A stretch of DNA of 5,827 nt from an uncultured Clostridia bacterium (GTDB taxonomy: Bacteria; Bacillota_A; Clostridia; Christensenellales; Aristaeellaceae). A program made the position numbers and the translations under genes. This document shows, in pieces, positions 1-5,084 of this stretch. A model generated the notes under the pieces. The model saw only the letters and a list, made by a program, of their open reading frames with translations, did no database searches and had not been told where the DNA came from. Numbering within the stretch: the first letter of the stretch is position 1; each line of letters starts with the position of its first letter. The stretch spans positions 1 to 5,827 of the forward strand of contig CAMVBO010000130.1 of the NCBI GenBank assembly GCA_947165745.1, written 5' to 3'.

Positions 1-21
1 CCTGCCGATTATTGTGGAGAT

Positions 22-91
22 TTAGGGATTAGGGATTAGGGATTAGGAATTAGGGAGTAGGAAATAGGGAATAGGAAGTAGGGAGTAGGGA
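22..91. repeat. Tandem array of ten 7-base NTAGGRA units (array A)
   Basis: Ten uninterrupted 7-base units fit the pattern NTAGGRA. They start as three exact TTAGGGA copies and then drift to GTAGGAA, ATAGGGA and GTAGGGA. The phase is kept over all 70 bases. Read on the other strand it is a TCCCTAA-like, telomere-like sequence, but in a bacterial chromosome this is a dispersed minisatellite and not a chromosome end. The last units (73-91) are identical to 2904-2922 at the end of sigK, where a second array sits. Confidence 0.9.
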
Positions 92-93
92 TT

Positions 94-164
94 GTGGCTG
101 CCGCGTTCTTTTCGGGGGCGCGAAGCCTTCCCTTTAGGGGAAGGTGGCCGAGCGGAGCGAGGTC
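94..164. repeat. Repeat module following array A, with hairpin
   Basis: The module begins GTGGCTGCCGCG (94-105), which recurs exactly at 2960-2971 directly after the second array. A shared GGGGCG and AAGCCTT follow in the same order, so array and module form one dispersed composite element. It contains a 7-base-pair stem (CCTTCCC at 126-132 with GGGAAGG at 138-144, loop of 5). It ends in GAGCGGAGCGAGGTC (150-164), which differs by one base from the arm of the hairpin near 4183-4197. Function unknown. Confidence 0.7.
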
Positions 165-272
165 GGAAGAGGTCGCCGCCCACCCGAAACCGGGGCCTGC
201 GCTGGTCCGCGCGGCAGCAAATGGGGCCTGGGGCGATGTCCCGGGTCGCCGCCCGCCATCCCTGCAACCTGA

Positions 273-281
273 TGATATAAA
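273..281 (+). promoter_or_regulatory. Candidate extended -10 promoter for the YlbF-mltG unit
   Basis: TG-A-TATAAA (TG at 273-274, hexamer 276-281) matches an extended -10 with five of six hexamer bases. No convincing -35 lies 16-18 bases upstream in the GC-rich flank, which an extended -10 can tolerate. A start near 287 would give a leader of about 20 bases carrying GGAGG at 300-304, four bases before the ATG. Confidence 0.4.
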
Positions 282-308
282 CCTGCGTCAAAATACACGG
301 GAGGTACT

Positions 309-659
309 ATGAATCCATATGACCAGGCCCACGCGCTGGCGCGGGCGTTGAAGGAGAGCGAGGAGTACCGCGAGTACATGCGCCTGAAGGAGACCGCCTA
401 CGACGACGGCACCAACAAGGCGCTGCTGGACGAGTACAAGCGCCTGCAGTTCCGCATGCAGGCCAAGCTTGCCGCGGGCGAAAACATGCCCGAGGAGGAT
501 CTGCAGCGGTTCCAGCAGATCGGCGCGCTGCTGCAGTTCAACCCGGATGTCAGCGCCTTTTTGATGGCGGAATTCCGCTTCCAGCGCATGCTCTCCGACA
601 TCTTCAAGATCCTGGCCGACGTGGCCGGGGTGGATTTGGATATGCTGGCGCAGCAGTAA
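309..659 (+). CDS. YlbF/YmcA-family protein
   Basis: A 116-residue, highly charged, almost entirely helical protein without signal peptide or membrane segment, so it is expected to be cytoplasmic. Length, the opening AHALARALKESEEYREYMRLK, the central helix around LLDEYKRLQFRMQAKL and the C-terminal FQRMLSDIFKILADVAG fit the Com_YlbF family. In Bacillus, YlbF and YmcA bind YaaT, and the complex helps RNase Y mature mRNAs and supports competence, biofilm formation and sporulation. That role is family knowledge and is not shown here. This copy has no cysteine, so it cannot supply cysteine ligands to the iron-sulfur clusters reported for the Bacillus complex. It may be closer to the cysteine-free YheA-like branch. 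The ATG has GGAGG at 300-304. mltG follows after 42 bases with no terminator between, suggesting one transcript. Confidence 0.8.
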   Translation: MNPYDQAHALARALKESEEYREYMRLKETAYDDGTNKALLDEYKRLQFRMQAKLAAGENMPEEDLQRFQQIGALLQFNPDVSAFLMAEFRFQRMLSDIFKILADVAGVDLDMLAQQ

Positions 660-701
660 GGACTGCCCCGGGGAAACGGTTAGGCTTATTTGGAGGACTC
701 A

Positions 702-2006
702 ATGGCAAAGAAACGCAAGAGGCGCGCGGCGCGCCGCCGCCCGGTGATACAATCGGAGAAGTACAGCATCCGCGCCCTGCACGAGGACAGGGAGTACGGG
801 CTTTATTGGTATGCCTGGCTGTGGAAGCTGCTCAGGCCGGTGCTGATCTTCCTGTGCAGCGTGTTGATGGTCGTCGGCATGGTGTCCGTCGGCTATGACC
901 GCATTTACGGCGCGTTTTTCGCCCCAGTGGCCCGGGACAGCGTCGAGATGGTGGAATTTCAGATCAACAGCGGCGAGACCGTGACCCAGATCGGCCAGCG
1001 CCTGGAGGACGCCAAGCTGCTTCGGGACCGGCGCGTGTTCAAATACATGGTGCAGTTCAAGGGCCTGACCAACGCGCTGAGCTACGGCGTGTTCAAGCTT
1101 TCGCCCGCCATGAGCGTGGACCAGATCATTGAGGAGCTGACCTCCGGCAGCCAGACCAACGAGCGGGTCATCACGATCGTGCCCGGCTGGACTTGCGAAG
1201 ACATCGCGAAATACCTGGTGGATATCGGCGCGCTGGAGGACACCAGGGAGTTCCTCTCGCTGTGCAACAACGTGGATTTGTTCGTGGGCAGCAGCTATGC
1301 CCTGCGGGACGCCCAGAACGCGGGCACCCTGCCGGGCCGCAAGTACGCACTGGAGGGCTATCTGGCTCCGGACACCTATCGCGTGTTTACCTCCGCCACC
1401 GCCGAGAGCATCATCCGCACCCTGTTGAACCAGCACAACAAGGTGATCGACAGCGTGTACTACGCCAACCACGCCGAGTACTATACCGACGAGGAGGGCG
1501 CGTACCACGAGGTGGAGCGCTATGCCACAAACCTGACCATGGACCAGATCGTGACGCTGGCCTCGATGATCGAGAAGGAGGCCGCCAACCGGGAGGATTA
1601 CGCCCGGGTCTCGGCGGTGTTCCACAACCGGCTGCGCCAGGGCATGAAGCTGGAGAGCGACCCGACGGCCACCTACCTGCTGGGCCAGAACAAGCTGGCC
1701 CTCACCGAGGCGGAGACCGGCGCCGCCAATAACTACAACACCTACTTCCTGCCCGGTCTGCCCATCGGCCCCATCTGCAACCCCTCTGTGGCGGCGCTGG
1801 AGGCGGCCCAGGCCCCGGACATGGAATATATCGAGCAGAACTACCTCTACTTCTGCGCCACCGAGCCCGGCTCCGGCCAGCTGGTCTTCTCCATCTCCAA
1901 GGAGGAGCACGACGCCAACGTGGCCATGTACCGCCCGCTGTGGGAGGAGTACGACCGCCGGCAGGCGCTGGAGCGCGCCGCCGAAGCGCAGAAGCCCGCG
2001 GATTAG
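702..2006 (+). CDS. mltG: Endolytic murein transglycosylase MltG (YceG-like)
   Basis: MltG cleaves nascent peptidoglycan strands inside the chain at the outer face of the membrane, leaving 1,6-anhydro ends and so setting glycan length. The 434-residue protein starts with a strongly basic cytoplasmic tail (KKRKRRAARRRP), has one membrane segment at about 45-66, a LysM-like subdomain at about 80-146, and the YceG catalytic domain to about 410. Family landmarks are LEGYLAPDTY (217-226), ASMIEKEA with the likely catalytic Glu291 (first Glu of IEKE), FHNRLRQGMKLESDPT (307-322), and YNTY...GLPIGPICNP (345-360). The length is slightly above that of typical MltG, partly from the basic tail and an acidic insert near 255-275. 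I chose ATG 702 because GGAGGA (692-697) sits four bases upstream; a TTG at 690 would overlap this site. The TAG stop (2004-2006) is the first three bases of a 13-base tandem repeat, so the repeat may have set the C-terminus. Confidence 0.95.
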   Translation: MAKKRKRRAARRRPVIQSEKYSIRALHEDREYGLYWYAWLWKLLRPVLIFLCSVLMVVGMVSVGYDRIYGAFFAPVARDSVEMVEFQINSGETVTQIGQRLEDAKLLRDRRVFKYMVQFKGLTNALSYGVFKLSPAMSVDQIIEELTSGSQTNERVITIVPGWTCEDIAKYLVDIGALEDTREFLSLCNNVDLFVGSSYALRDAQNAGTLPGRKYALEGYLAPDTYRVFTSATAESIIRTLLNQHNKVIDSVYYANHAEYYTDEEGAYHEVERYATNLTMDQIVTLASMIEKEAANREDYARVSAVFHNRLRQGMKLESDPTATYLLGQNKLALTEAETGAANNYNTYFLPGLPIGPICNPSVAALEAAQAPDMEYIEQNYLYFCATEPGSGQLVFSISKEEHDANVAMYRPLWEEYDRRQALERAAEAQKPAD

Positions 2007-2042
2007 AGTGTGCTTCTAGAGTCTGTTTCTAGAGTGTGTTTC
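2004..2042. repeat. Three tandem 13-base repeats, TAGAGTSTGYTTC
   Basis: Three head-to-tail 13-base units (2004-2016, 2017-2029, 2030-2042) differ only at one or two positions: TAGAGTGTGCTTC, TAGAGTCTGTTTC, TAGAGTGTGTTTC. The first supplies the mltG stop codon. The third is also the outer 13 bases of the 21-base inverted repeat 2030-2050. Each unit begins with TA, as would stacked element ends at TA target sites. Confidence 0.85.
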
Positions 2043-2050
2043 TAAAATCC
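2030..2050 (+). repeat. Left copy of 21-base perfect inverted repeat flanking sigK
   Basis: This 21-base segment (TAGAGTGTGTTT through TAAAATCC) is the exact reverse complement of 3079-3099. The match stops sharply at both ends. Beyond the inner end the next 14 bases agree only about half the time. The outer end is TA, as is that of the partner, so the pair can be read as 19-base terminal inverted repeats bracketed by a TA target duplication. The interval (1,070 bases) encloses sigK and no transposase. Confidence 0.85.
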
Positions 2051-2080
2051 AGGCAACGTATTTGGTTGCACTGTTCTGGA

Positions 2081-2137
2081 AATGAGGAATGGGGAATTGA
2101 CAGCGTGTAGGGCGCGGTTCATTCTCCATTCCTCATT
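2081..2137. repeat. Imperfect inverted repeat with 7-base periodic arms
   Basis: Arms 2081-2100 and 2118-2137 pair at 17 of 20 positions around a 17-base loop. Each arm is itself made of 7-base units (ATGAGGA, ATGGGGA on the left; TCATTCT, CCATTCC, TCATTCA from 2119 on the right). It has the period of the NTAGGRA arrays but not their sequence. No T-run follows, so it is not an obvious terminator, although it could slow readthrough from mltG towards sigK. Confidence 0.7.
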
Positions 2138-2152
2138 CATGCAAGCCGGGGG

Positions 2153-2180
2153 ACACGTTTCGACCAAAACCGCATACTAT
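2153..2180 (+). promoter_or_regulatory. Candidate sigma-E/sigma-K-type promoter for sigK
   Basis: CATACTAT at 2173-2180 matches the -10 shared by the mother-cell sigma factors (CATACAAT for sigma-E, CATANNNT for sigma-K) at seven of eight positions. An ACAC at 2153-2156 places an AC 16 or 18 bases upstream, close to the sigma-K -35 spacing; the longer sigma-E -35 is not clear. Initiation near 2187 would leave a leader of about 30 bases. In Bacillus sigK is transcribed by sigma-E and then by sigma-K itself, so the motif fits the gene. No sigma-A -35 is present at the right distance. Confidence 0.45.
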
Positions 2181-2216
2181 TGTAGGGCAAACTCCGTAGA
2201 AAGTGGGGGACGCCCT

Positions 2217-2912
2217 ATGTTTTTGCCCGAAATGCTGCTGTGGCTGTCGGAAAACGGCTGGCTGATGCTGCTGCACCTGTCGGCGCGCGCCTCGTTCCCG
2301 AAGCCCCTGGAGAAGGACGAGGAGGCCGCACTCATCGAGCGAATGTTCGCCGGGGACAGCCAAGCCGCCGCCGGACTGATCGAGCACAACCTGCGGCTGG
2401 TGGCCCACATTGCCAAGAAGTACGCCCAGGCCGGCGTGGACCAGGACGACCTGATCTCCATCGGCTCTCTGGGGCTGATCAAGGCGGTGCAGACCTTCCG
2501 GCCCGAAGCGGGGCGCCTGACGGCATACGCCTCCCGCTGCATCGAGAATGAGATACTGATGCACTTTCGCGCCGAAAAGAAGAACCGGGGCGTGGTGCTG
2601 CTGGGCGAGAGCTTGGGCCAGGACAAGGACGGGGACGACGTTTCGCTCAACGACCTGCTGGGCACCGAGCCGGACCTGGTGCCCGAGGAGGCGGAGACGG
2701 CCATCGAGTCTTCCCGGGCGATGCGGCTGATGGAGCGGGTGCTCACCGAGCGGGAAAGGGAGGTGGTGCGGCTGCGCTGCGGGCTCATGGACGGCGAACC
2801 CTGGCCCCAGCACCGGGTAGCCGCGCGGTTGGGCATCTCCCGAAGCTACGTCTCCCGCATTGAAAAACGGGCGCTGGAAAAGCTGCGAAAGGCGATGGGG
2901 GAGAGGAAGTAG
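2217..2912 (+). CDS. sigK: RNA polymerase sporulation sigma factor SigK
   Basis: This sigma-70-family protein directs late mother-cell transcription (spore coat, cortex maturation, release). It has 231 residues, near the length of Bacillus SigK precursor. Residues 1-25 form a hydrophobic stretch (MLLWL, WLMLLHL) like the SigK pro-sequence that SpoIVFB removes at the membrane. FPKPL (27-31) then matches the FPQPL at the start of the conserved part. Region 2 follows with LIEHNLRLVAHIAKKY (54-69), DLISIGSLGLIKA (78-90) and the promoter-melting segment YASRCIENEILMH (104-116). Region 4 ends in a helix-turn-helix with LGISRSYVSRIEKRAL (205-220), nearly identical to SigK. I chose ATG 2217 because of that match and GGGGGA at 2205-2210; an upstream in-frame ATG lies in the inverted repeat. 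The gene is not split by a skin-like element. Its TAG stop falls in the first unit of a 7-base array. The paralogue SigE is less likely given the match around FPKPL and region 4. Confidence 0.92.
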   Translation: MFLPEMLLWLSENGWLMLLHLSARASFPKPLEKDEEAALIERMFAGDSQAAAGLIEHNLRLVAHIAKKYAQAGVDQDDLISIGSLGLIKAVQTFRPEAGRLTAYASRCIENEILMHFRAEKKNRGVVLLGESLGQDKDGDDVSLNDLLGTEPDLVPEEAETAIESSRAMRLMERVLTEREREVVRLRCGLMDGEPWPQHRVAARLGISRSYVSRIEKRALEKLRKAMGERK

Positions 2913-2957
2913 GGAGTAGGGAGCAGGGAGCAGGGAGTAGAGAGCAGGGGGTAGGGA
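2909..2957 (+). repeat. Seven 7-base GYAGGGA-type units (array B) with G-quadruplex motif
   Basis: Seven units in constant phase (GTAGGGA, GCAGGGA, with two diverged to GTAGAGA and GCAGGGG) continue from the last codons of sigK. The stop TAG (2910-2912) lies within unit one. Four GGG runs at 2912-2914, 2919-2921, 2926-2928 and 2933-2935, each separated by four bases, form a canonical G-quadruplex pattern on the coding strand, so it would be present in the mRNA. Confidence 0.88.
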
Positions 2958-2959
2958 CA

Positions 2960-3000
2960 GTGGCTGCCGCGGTATTCCTACAGGGGCGGCAAGCCTTTCC
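2960..3000. repeat. Second, diverged copy of the post-array repeat module
   Basis: GTGGCTGCCGCG at 2960-2971 equals 94-105. GGGGCG and AAGCCTT then occur in the same order as in the first copy, with about three extra bases between. The likeness fades after about 3001, before the hairpin of the first copy, so this copy is shortened or has decayed. Confidence 0.7.
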
Positions 3001-3078
3001 GTTCGTTATCCATAACTACTGCAAGTCGAGGAAAAGCAACACAGAAATGCAGCCTTAGACGCCGAAAATGCATGTTCA

Positions 3079-3099
3079 GGATTTTAGAAACACACTCTA
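3079..3099 (-). repeat. Right copy of 21-base perfect inverted repeat flanking sigK
   Basis: Exact reverse complement of 2030-2050, running from GGATTTTAG to CACACTCTA and ending in TA on its outer side. There is no tandem 13-base array on this side. It lies about 20 bases left of the -35 of the DprA-like gene's promoter. Confidence 0.85.
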
Positions 3100-3119
3100 C
3101 ACACTTGCATCTGCCAGCC

Positions 3120-3148
3120 TTGCAAAATGCGGCCTGTCATGTTAAAAT
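3120..3148 (+). promoter_or_regulatory. Sigma-A-type promoter for the DprA-like gene
   Basis: TTGCAA (3120-3125), a 17-base spacer, then TAAAAT (3143-3148), preceded by TG at 3140-3141, so it is an extended -10 too. The expected start near 3155 leaves a short leader carrying AGGGGGG (3166-3172). The surrounding 40 bases are clearly more AT-rich than the genes on either side. This is the best housekeeping promoter in the window. Confidence 0.6.
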
Positions 3149-3179
3149 AGATGTATCAGTGAAGCAGGGGGGCGCTGGC

Positions 3180-4139
3180 ATGGGCCATACGGACGACGCA
3201 TACGCGGCGATGCTGCTGACCATGGCGCTGTCACCGAACAAAGAGGAGTACGCCAGGCCGCTGAGCACGGCGGAATTCCGACGGTTCGAGGCAGCTGCCC
3301 GGGAATCCACGTTTCACGGCATCGGCAGGCTGCTGGATATGGACATCAGCGGCCTGATGATCTACCTGGGCTTGGCGGAAGAGGAGGCCTACCGGTCGTA
3401 TACGCTGCTGCACCGGGGCGTTCAGCTGACCTACGCGCTGGAGGGCTACGCCGCCGAGGGCATCGAAGTCGTGACCCAGTACGACGCCGAGTACCCGGAG
3501 CGCTTGCGCCGCAAGCTGGGGGCCGGCGCGCCGCCCACGTTCTACCGCTGCGGCAACGAAGCGCTGCTGTCCAAGCCCAACCTGGCCATCGTGGGTATCA
3601 GCGGCGTGCGAACTACGCCGGAGGTGCGCGAGGCCATCGAGACGCTGGTGCGCGGGGCTTTGGCGAAGGGCTGCGGCATCATCACCGGCGGCGAACCCGG
3701 GGTCTCCCGCATGGCGGCGGGCCTGGTGGGCGAGCTGGGCGGCACGCTGGTAGACATCCTGGGCGGCGGCATGCGCGAGCATTTGAAGGACGACGGCATT
3801 GCCGCTCTGGTGGGTGAGGGGCGCGCGGCGGTGCTCTCGCTGGAGCATCCGGACGCCATGTTCACCGTTAGCCACGCCATCGTCCGCAATCGGCTGCTGT
3901 TTTCGCTGGCCGACGCCGCCTTTGTGTTCAACACCGACGGCCGCCGGGGCGAGCTGGAAGCGCTGCAGAACCGCACCTGCGACTGGATCTACGCCTGGGA
4001 ACCCTATGGCGGGAACAAGCCGCTGATCGCCCGGGGCGCGGTGCCCTTTGCGGGCCTCAGCGATGCCGATATCGACGCCATGAGCCGCCATTGGAGCAGC
4101 TCACGGGCCCAGCAGATGAATATGTTTGATTTGCTGTGA
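3180..4139 (+). CDS. dprA: Divergent DprA/Smf-like Rossmann-fold DNA-processing protein
   Basis: DprA proteins bind incoming single-stranded DNA and load RecA during transformation. Residues 1-95 are helical. A DprA-like entry segment follows (YDAEYPERLRRKL at 101-113, then PPTFYRCGNEALL), and the Rossmann core starts at LAIVGISG (135-142). RNR, a conserved DprA element, is at 236-238 (VRNRLLFSLADAAFVF). Several signature positions differ: the usual GSR is GISG, SGLARGID is replaced by TGGEPGVSR (169-177), and the SGSL-type turn is DGRRGE. There is no C-terminal winged helix. The last residues include QMNMF (312-316), which resembles bacterial sliding-clamp binding pentapeptides. ATG 3180 follows a good ribosome site and a promoter; an in-frame ATG at 3072 would place 36 residues over the inverted repeat and promoter. 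It may be a specialised paralogue and not the competence DprA. It is monocistronic here. Confidence 0.75.
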   Translation: MGHTDDAYAAMLLTMALSPNKEEYARPLSTAEFRRFEAAARESTFHGIGRLLDMDISGLMIYLGLAEEEAYRSYTLLHRGVQLTYALEGYAAEGIEVVTQYDAEYPERLRRKLGAGAPPTFYRCGNEALLSKPNLAIVGISGVRTTPEVREAIETLVRGALAKGCGIITGGEPGVSRMAAGLVGELGGTLVDILGGGMREHLKDDGIAALVGEGRAAVLSLEHPDAMFTVSHAIVRNRLLFSLADAAFVFNTDGRRGELEALQNRTCDWIYAWEPYGGNKPLIARGAVPFAGLSDADIDAMSRHWSSSRAQQMNMFDLL

Positions 4140-4147
4140 CAGAAGAA

Positions 4148-4201
4148 ACTTCGCTCCGCTCAGGATGCAACGCCATTATCCTGAGCGGAGCGAAGTCTTT
4201 T
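4148..4201. terminator. Bidirectional intrinsic terminator between convergent genes
   Basis: A perfect 19-base-pair inverted repeat (4148-4166 with 4178-4196, loop of 11) lies between the stop codons of the DprA-like gene and dapA, which converge. The plus-strand tail is TCTTTT; the minus-strand tail is a weaker TTTCTTCT. The right arm carries GAGCGGAGCGAAGTC, one base different from 150-164, so the terminator seems built from a dispersed palindromic repeat. Confidence 0.75.
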
Positions 4202-5084
4202 ATATCACTCCGAGCGCCTTCATCGCCTCTTCCAGCCGCGCCCGCTTTTCCTCGGCCAGCGGGCACAGCGGCAGGCGAAGCGTGTTTTCGATCCTGCCCA
4301 TCATGGCGAGCGCGGCCTTCACCGGGATGGGGCTGACCTCGGAAAACAGTGCGTCGATCAGCGGCAAGCTTGCCACCTGCTGATCCAGGCAGCGCTTCGC
4401 CTCGCCCCGCAGCCAGTCTGCCGTCAGCGCGCGCATCCTGCCGGGGATCACGTTGGCCGCCACGCTGATCGCCCCGCGCGCGCCCAGCGCCATGGCAGGG
4501 ACGATCATGTCGTCGTTGCCGCAGTACACGGCGATCCCCTCGCCGCACAGCCGCGCCAGGTCGGTGAACGCGCGCACGCTGCCGCCGGCCTCCTTCACGG
4601 CGCACAGGTTCGGGTGCTTCGCCAGCTCCGCCACCACCTCCGGCCGAAGGTTCAGCCCTGTGCGCCCGGGCACGTTGTACATGATGACCGGCAGGTCCAC
4701 CGCGTCGGCCACGGCGGTGTAGTGGGCGGTCAGCCCGGACCGGCTGGCCTTGTTGTAGTAGGGCGTCACCACCAGCAGCGCGTCGGCGCCCAGGCGCTGG
4801 GCCTCCCGGGACTGCGCCAACACCCGCCGGGTGTCGTTGCCGCCGGTGCCCGCGATCATCGGCACCCGGCCTGCGATCCGCGCGGCGGCGCACTCCAGGA
4901 TGGCGGCGCGCTCGCTGGGCGCGAGGGTGGACGGCTCGCCCGTGGTGCCCAGGATCACCAGGGCGTCGATGCCGCTGTCCAACTGCCAGTCGATCAGCGC
5001 CTCCAGCGCGTCGTAGTCAACTCGATTTCCCTTGAACGGCGTCACCAGCGCCGTGGCGCAGCCGTAGAACAGGTTTCCCAGCAT
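4200..5084 (-). CDS. dapA: 4-hydroxy-tetrahydrodipicolinate synthase DapA
   Basis: DapA condenses pyruvate with aspartate semialdehyde, the first committed step to diaminopimelate and lysine, and indirectly to spore dipicolinate. The 294-residue cytoplasmic TIM barrel is full length. GTTGEPSTL (46-54) holds the two active-site threonines 47 and 48. TPYYN (107-111) carries the interface tyrosine. YNVPGRTG (136-143) holds Tyr136 and Arg141, and Lys164 in VKEAGG is the Schiff-base lysine. Compared with E. coli DapA, positions equal to the lysine-binding His53, His56 and Glu84 are Pro56, Arg59 and Arg87, so feedback inhibition by lysine is probably weak or absent, as in other Gram-positive enzymes. 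A perfect GGAGG lies seven bases before the ATG but is buried in a strong hairpin. The gene follows the GNAT gene by 77 bases on the same strand. A related aldolase such as NanA is less likely given the full DapA active-site set. Confidence 0.95.
   Translation of the reverse strand: MLGNLFYGCATALVTPFKGNRVDYDALEALIDWQLDSGIDALVILGTTGEPSTLAPSERAAILECAAARIAGRVPMIAGTGGNDTRRVLAQSREAQRLGADALLVVTPYYNKASRSGLTAHYTAVADAVDLPVIMYNVPGRTGLNLRPEVVAELAKHPNLCAVKEAGGSVRAFTDLARLCGEGIAVYCGNDDMIVPAMALGARGAISVAANVIPGRMRALTADWLRGEAKRCLDQQVASLPLIDALFSEVSPIPVKAALAMMGRIENTLRLPLCPLAEEKRARLEEAMKALGVI

Larger units (their letters stand above)
1..308. other. Gene-free repeat-rich region upstream of the YlbF-family gene
   Basis: I find no credible gene here. 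From left to right it holds a 7-base-periodic array (22-91), a repeat module with a short hairpin (94-164), a GC-rich stretch, and a probable extended -10 promoter just before the first gene. Within the GC-rich stretch a 14-base segment at 171-184 (GGTCGCCGCCCACC) recurs at 244-257 with one change, and GGGGCCTG occurs at 192-199 and 223-230, so this part may also be repeat-derived. The open frames that cross it on both strands are low-complexity translations of the repeats and resemble no protein family I know. Confidence 0.75.

Noticed and set aside
22..91. CRISPR array or true telomere
   Set aside because: Units are contiguous 7-mers without spacers, and genes continue on the right in normal layout; a CRISPR has 20-40 base repeats with unique spacers, and array B lies inside the chromosome.
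43..291. Open frame on the minus strand across array A
   Set aside because: It is a translation of the 7-base array and GC-rich repeat, low complexity, with no ribosome site and no family likeness.
690..701. TTG start giving MltG four more residues
   Set aside because: It would put the start codon on top of the GGAGGA ribosome site that serves ATG 702.
699..1910. Long minus-strand frame opposite mltG (403 residues)
   Set aside because: Composition is typical of an antisense shadow in GC-rich DNA, while the plus strand has clear MltG motifs.
2053..2069. GCAAC/GTTGC hairpin as mltG terminator
   Set aside because: Only five base pairs with a seven-base loop and no T-run after it.
2082..2216. 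Upstream start extending SigK by 45 residues
   Set aside because: The extension runs through the inverted repeat and candidate promoter, and known SigK proteins begin near the hydrophobic pro-sequence at 2217.
3072..3179. Upstream start extending the DprA-like protein by 36 residues
   Set aside because: It overlaps the 21-base inverted repeat and the promoter and has no ribosome site, unlike ATG 3180.
4057..4893. Second minus-strand frame inside dapA (278 residues)
   Set aside because: Arg/Gly-rich shadow of dapA in another frame; it includes translated terminator palindrome.
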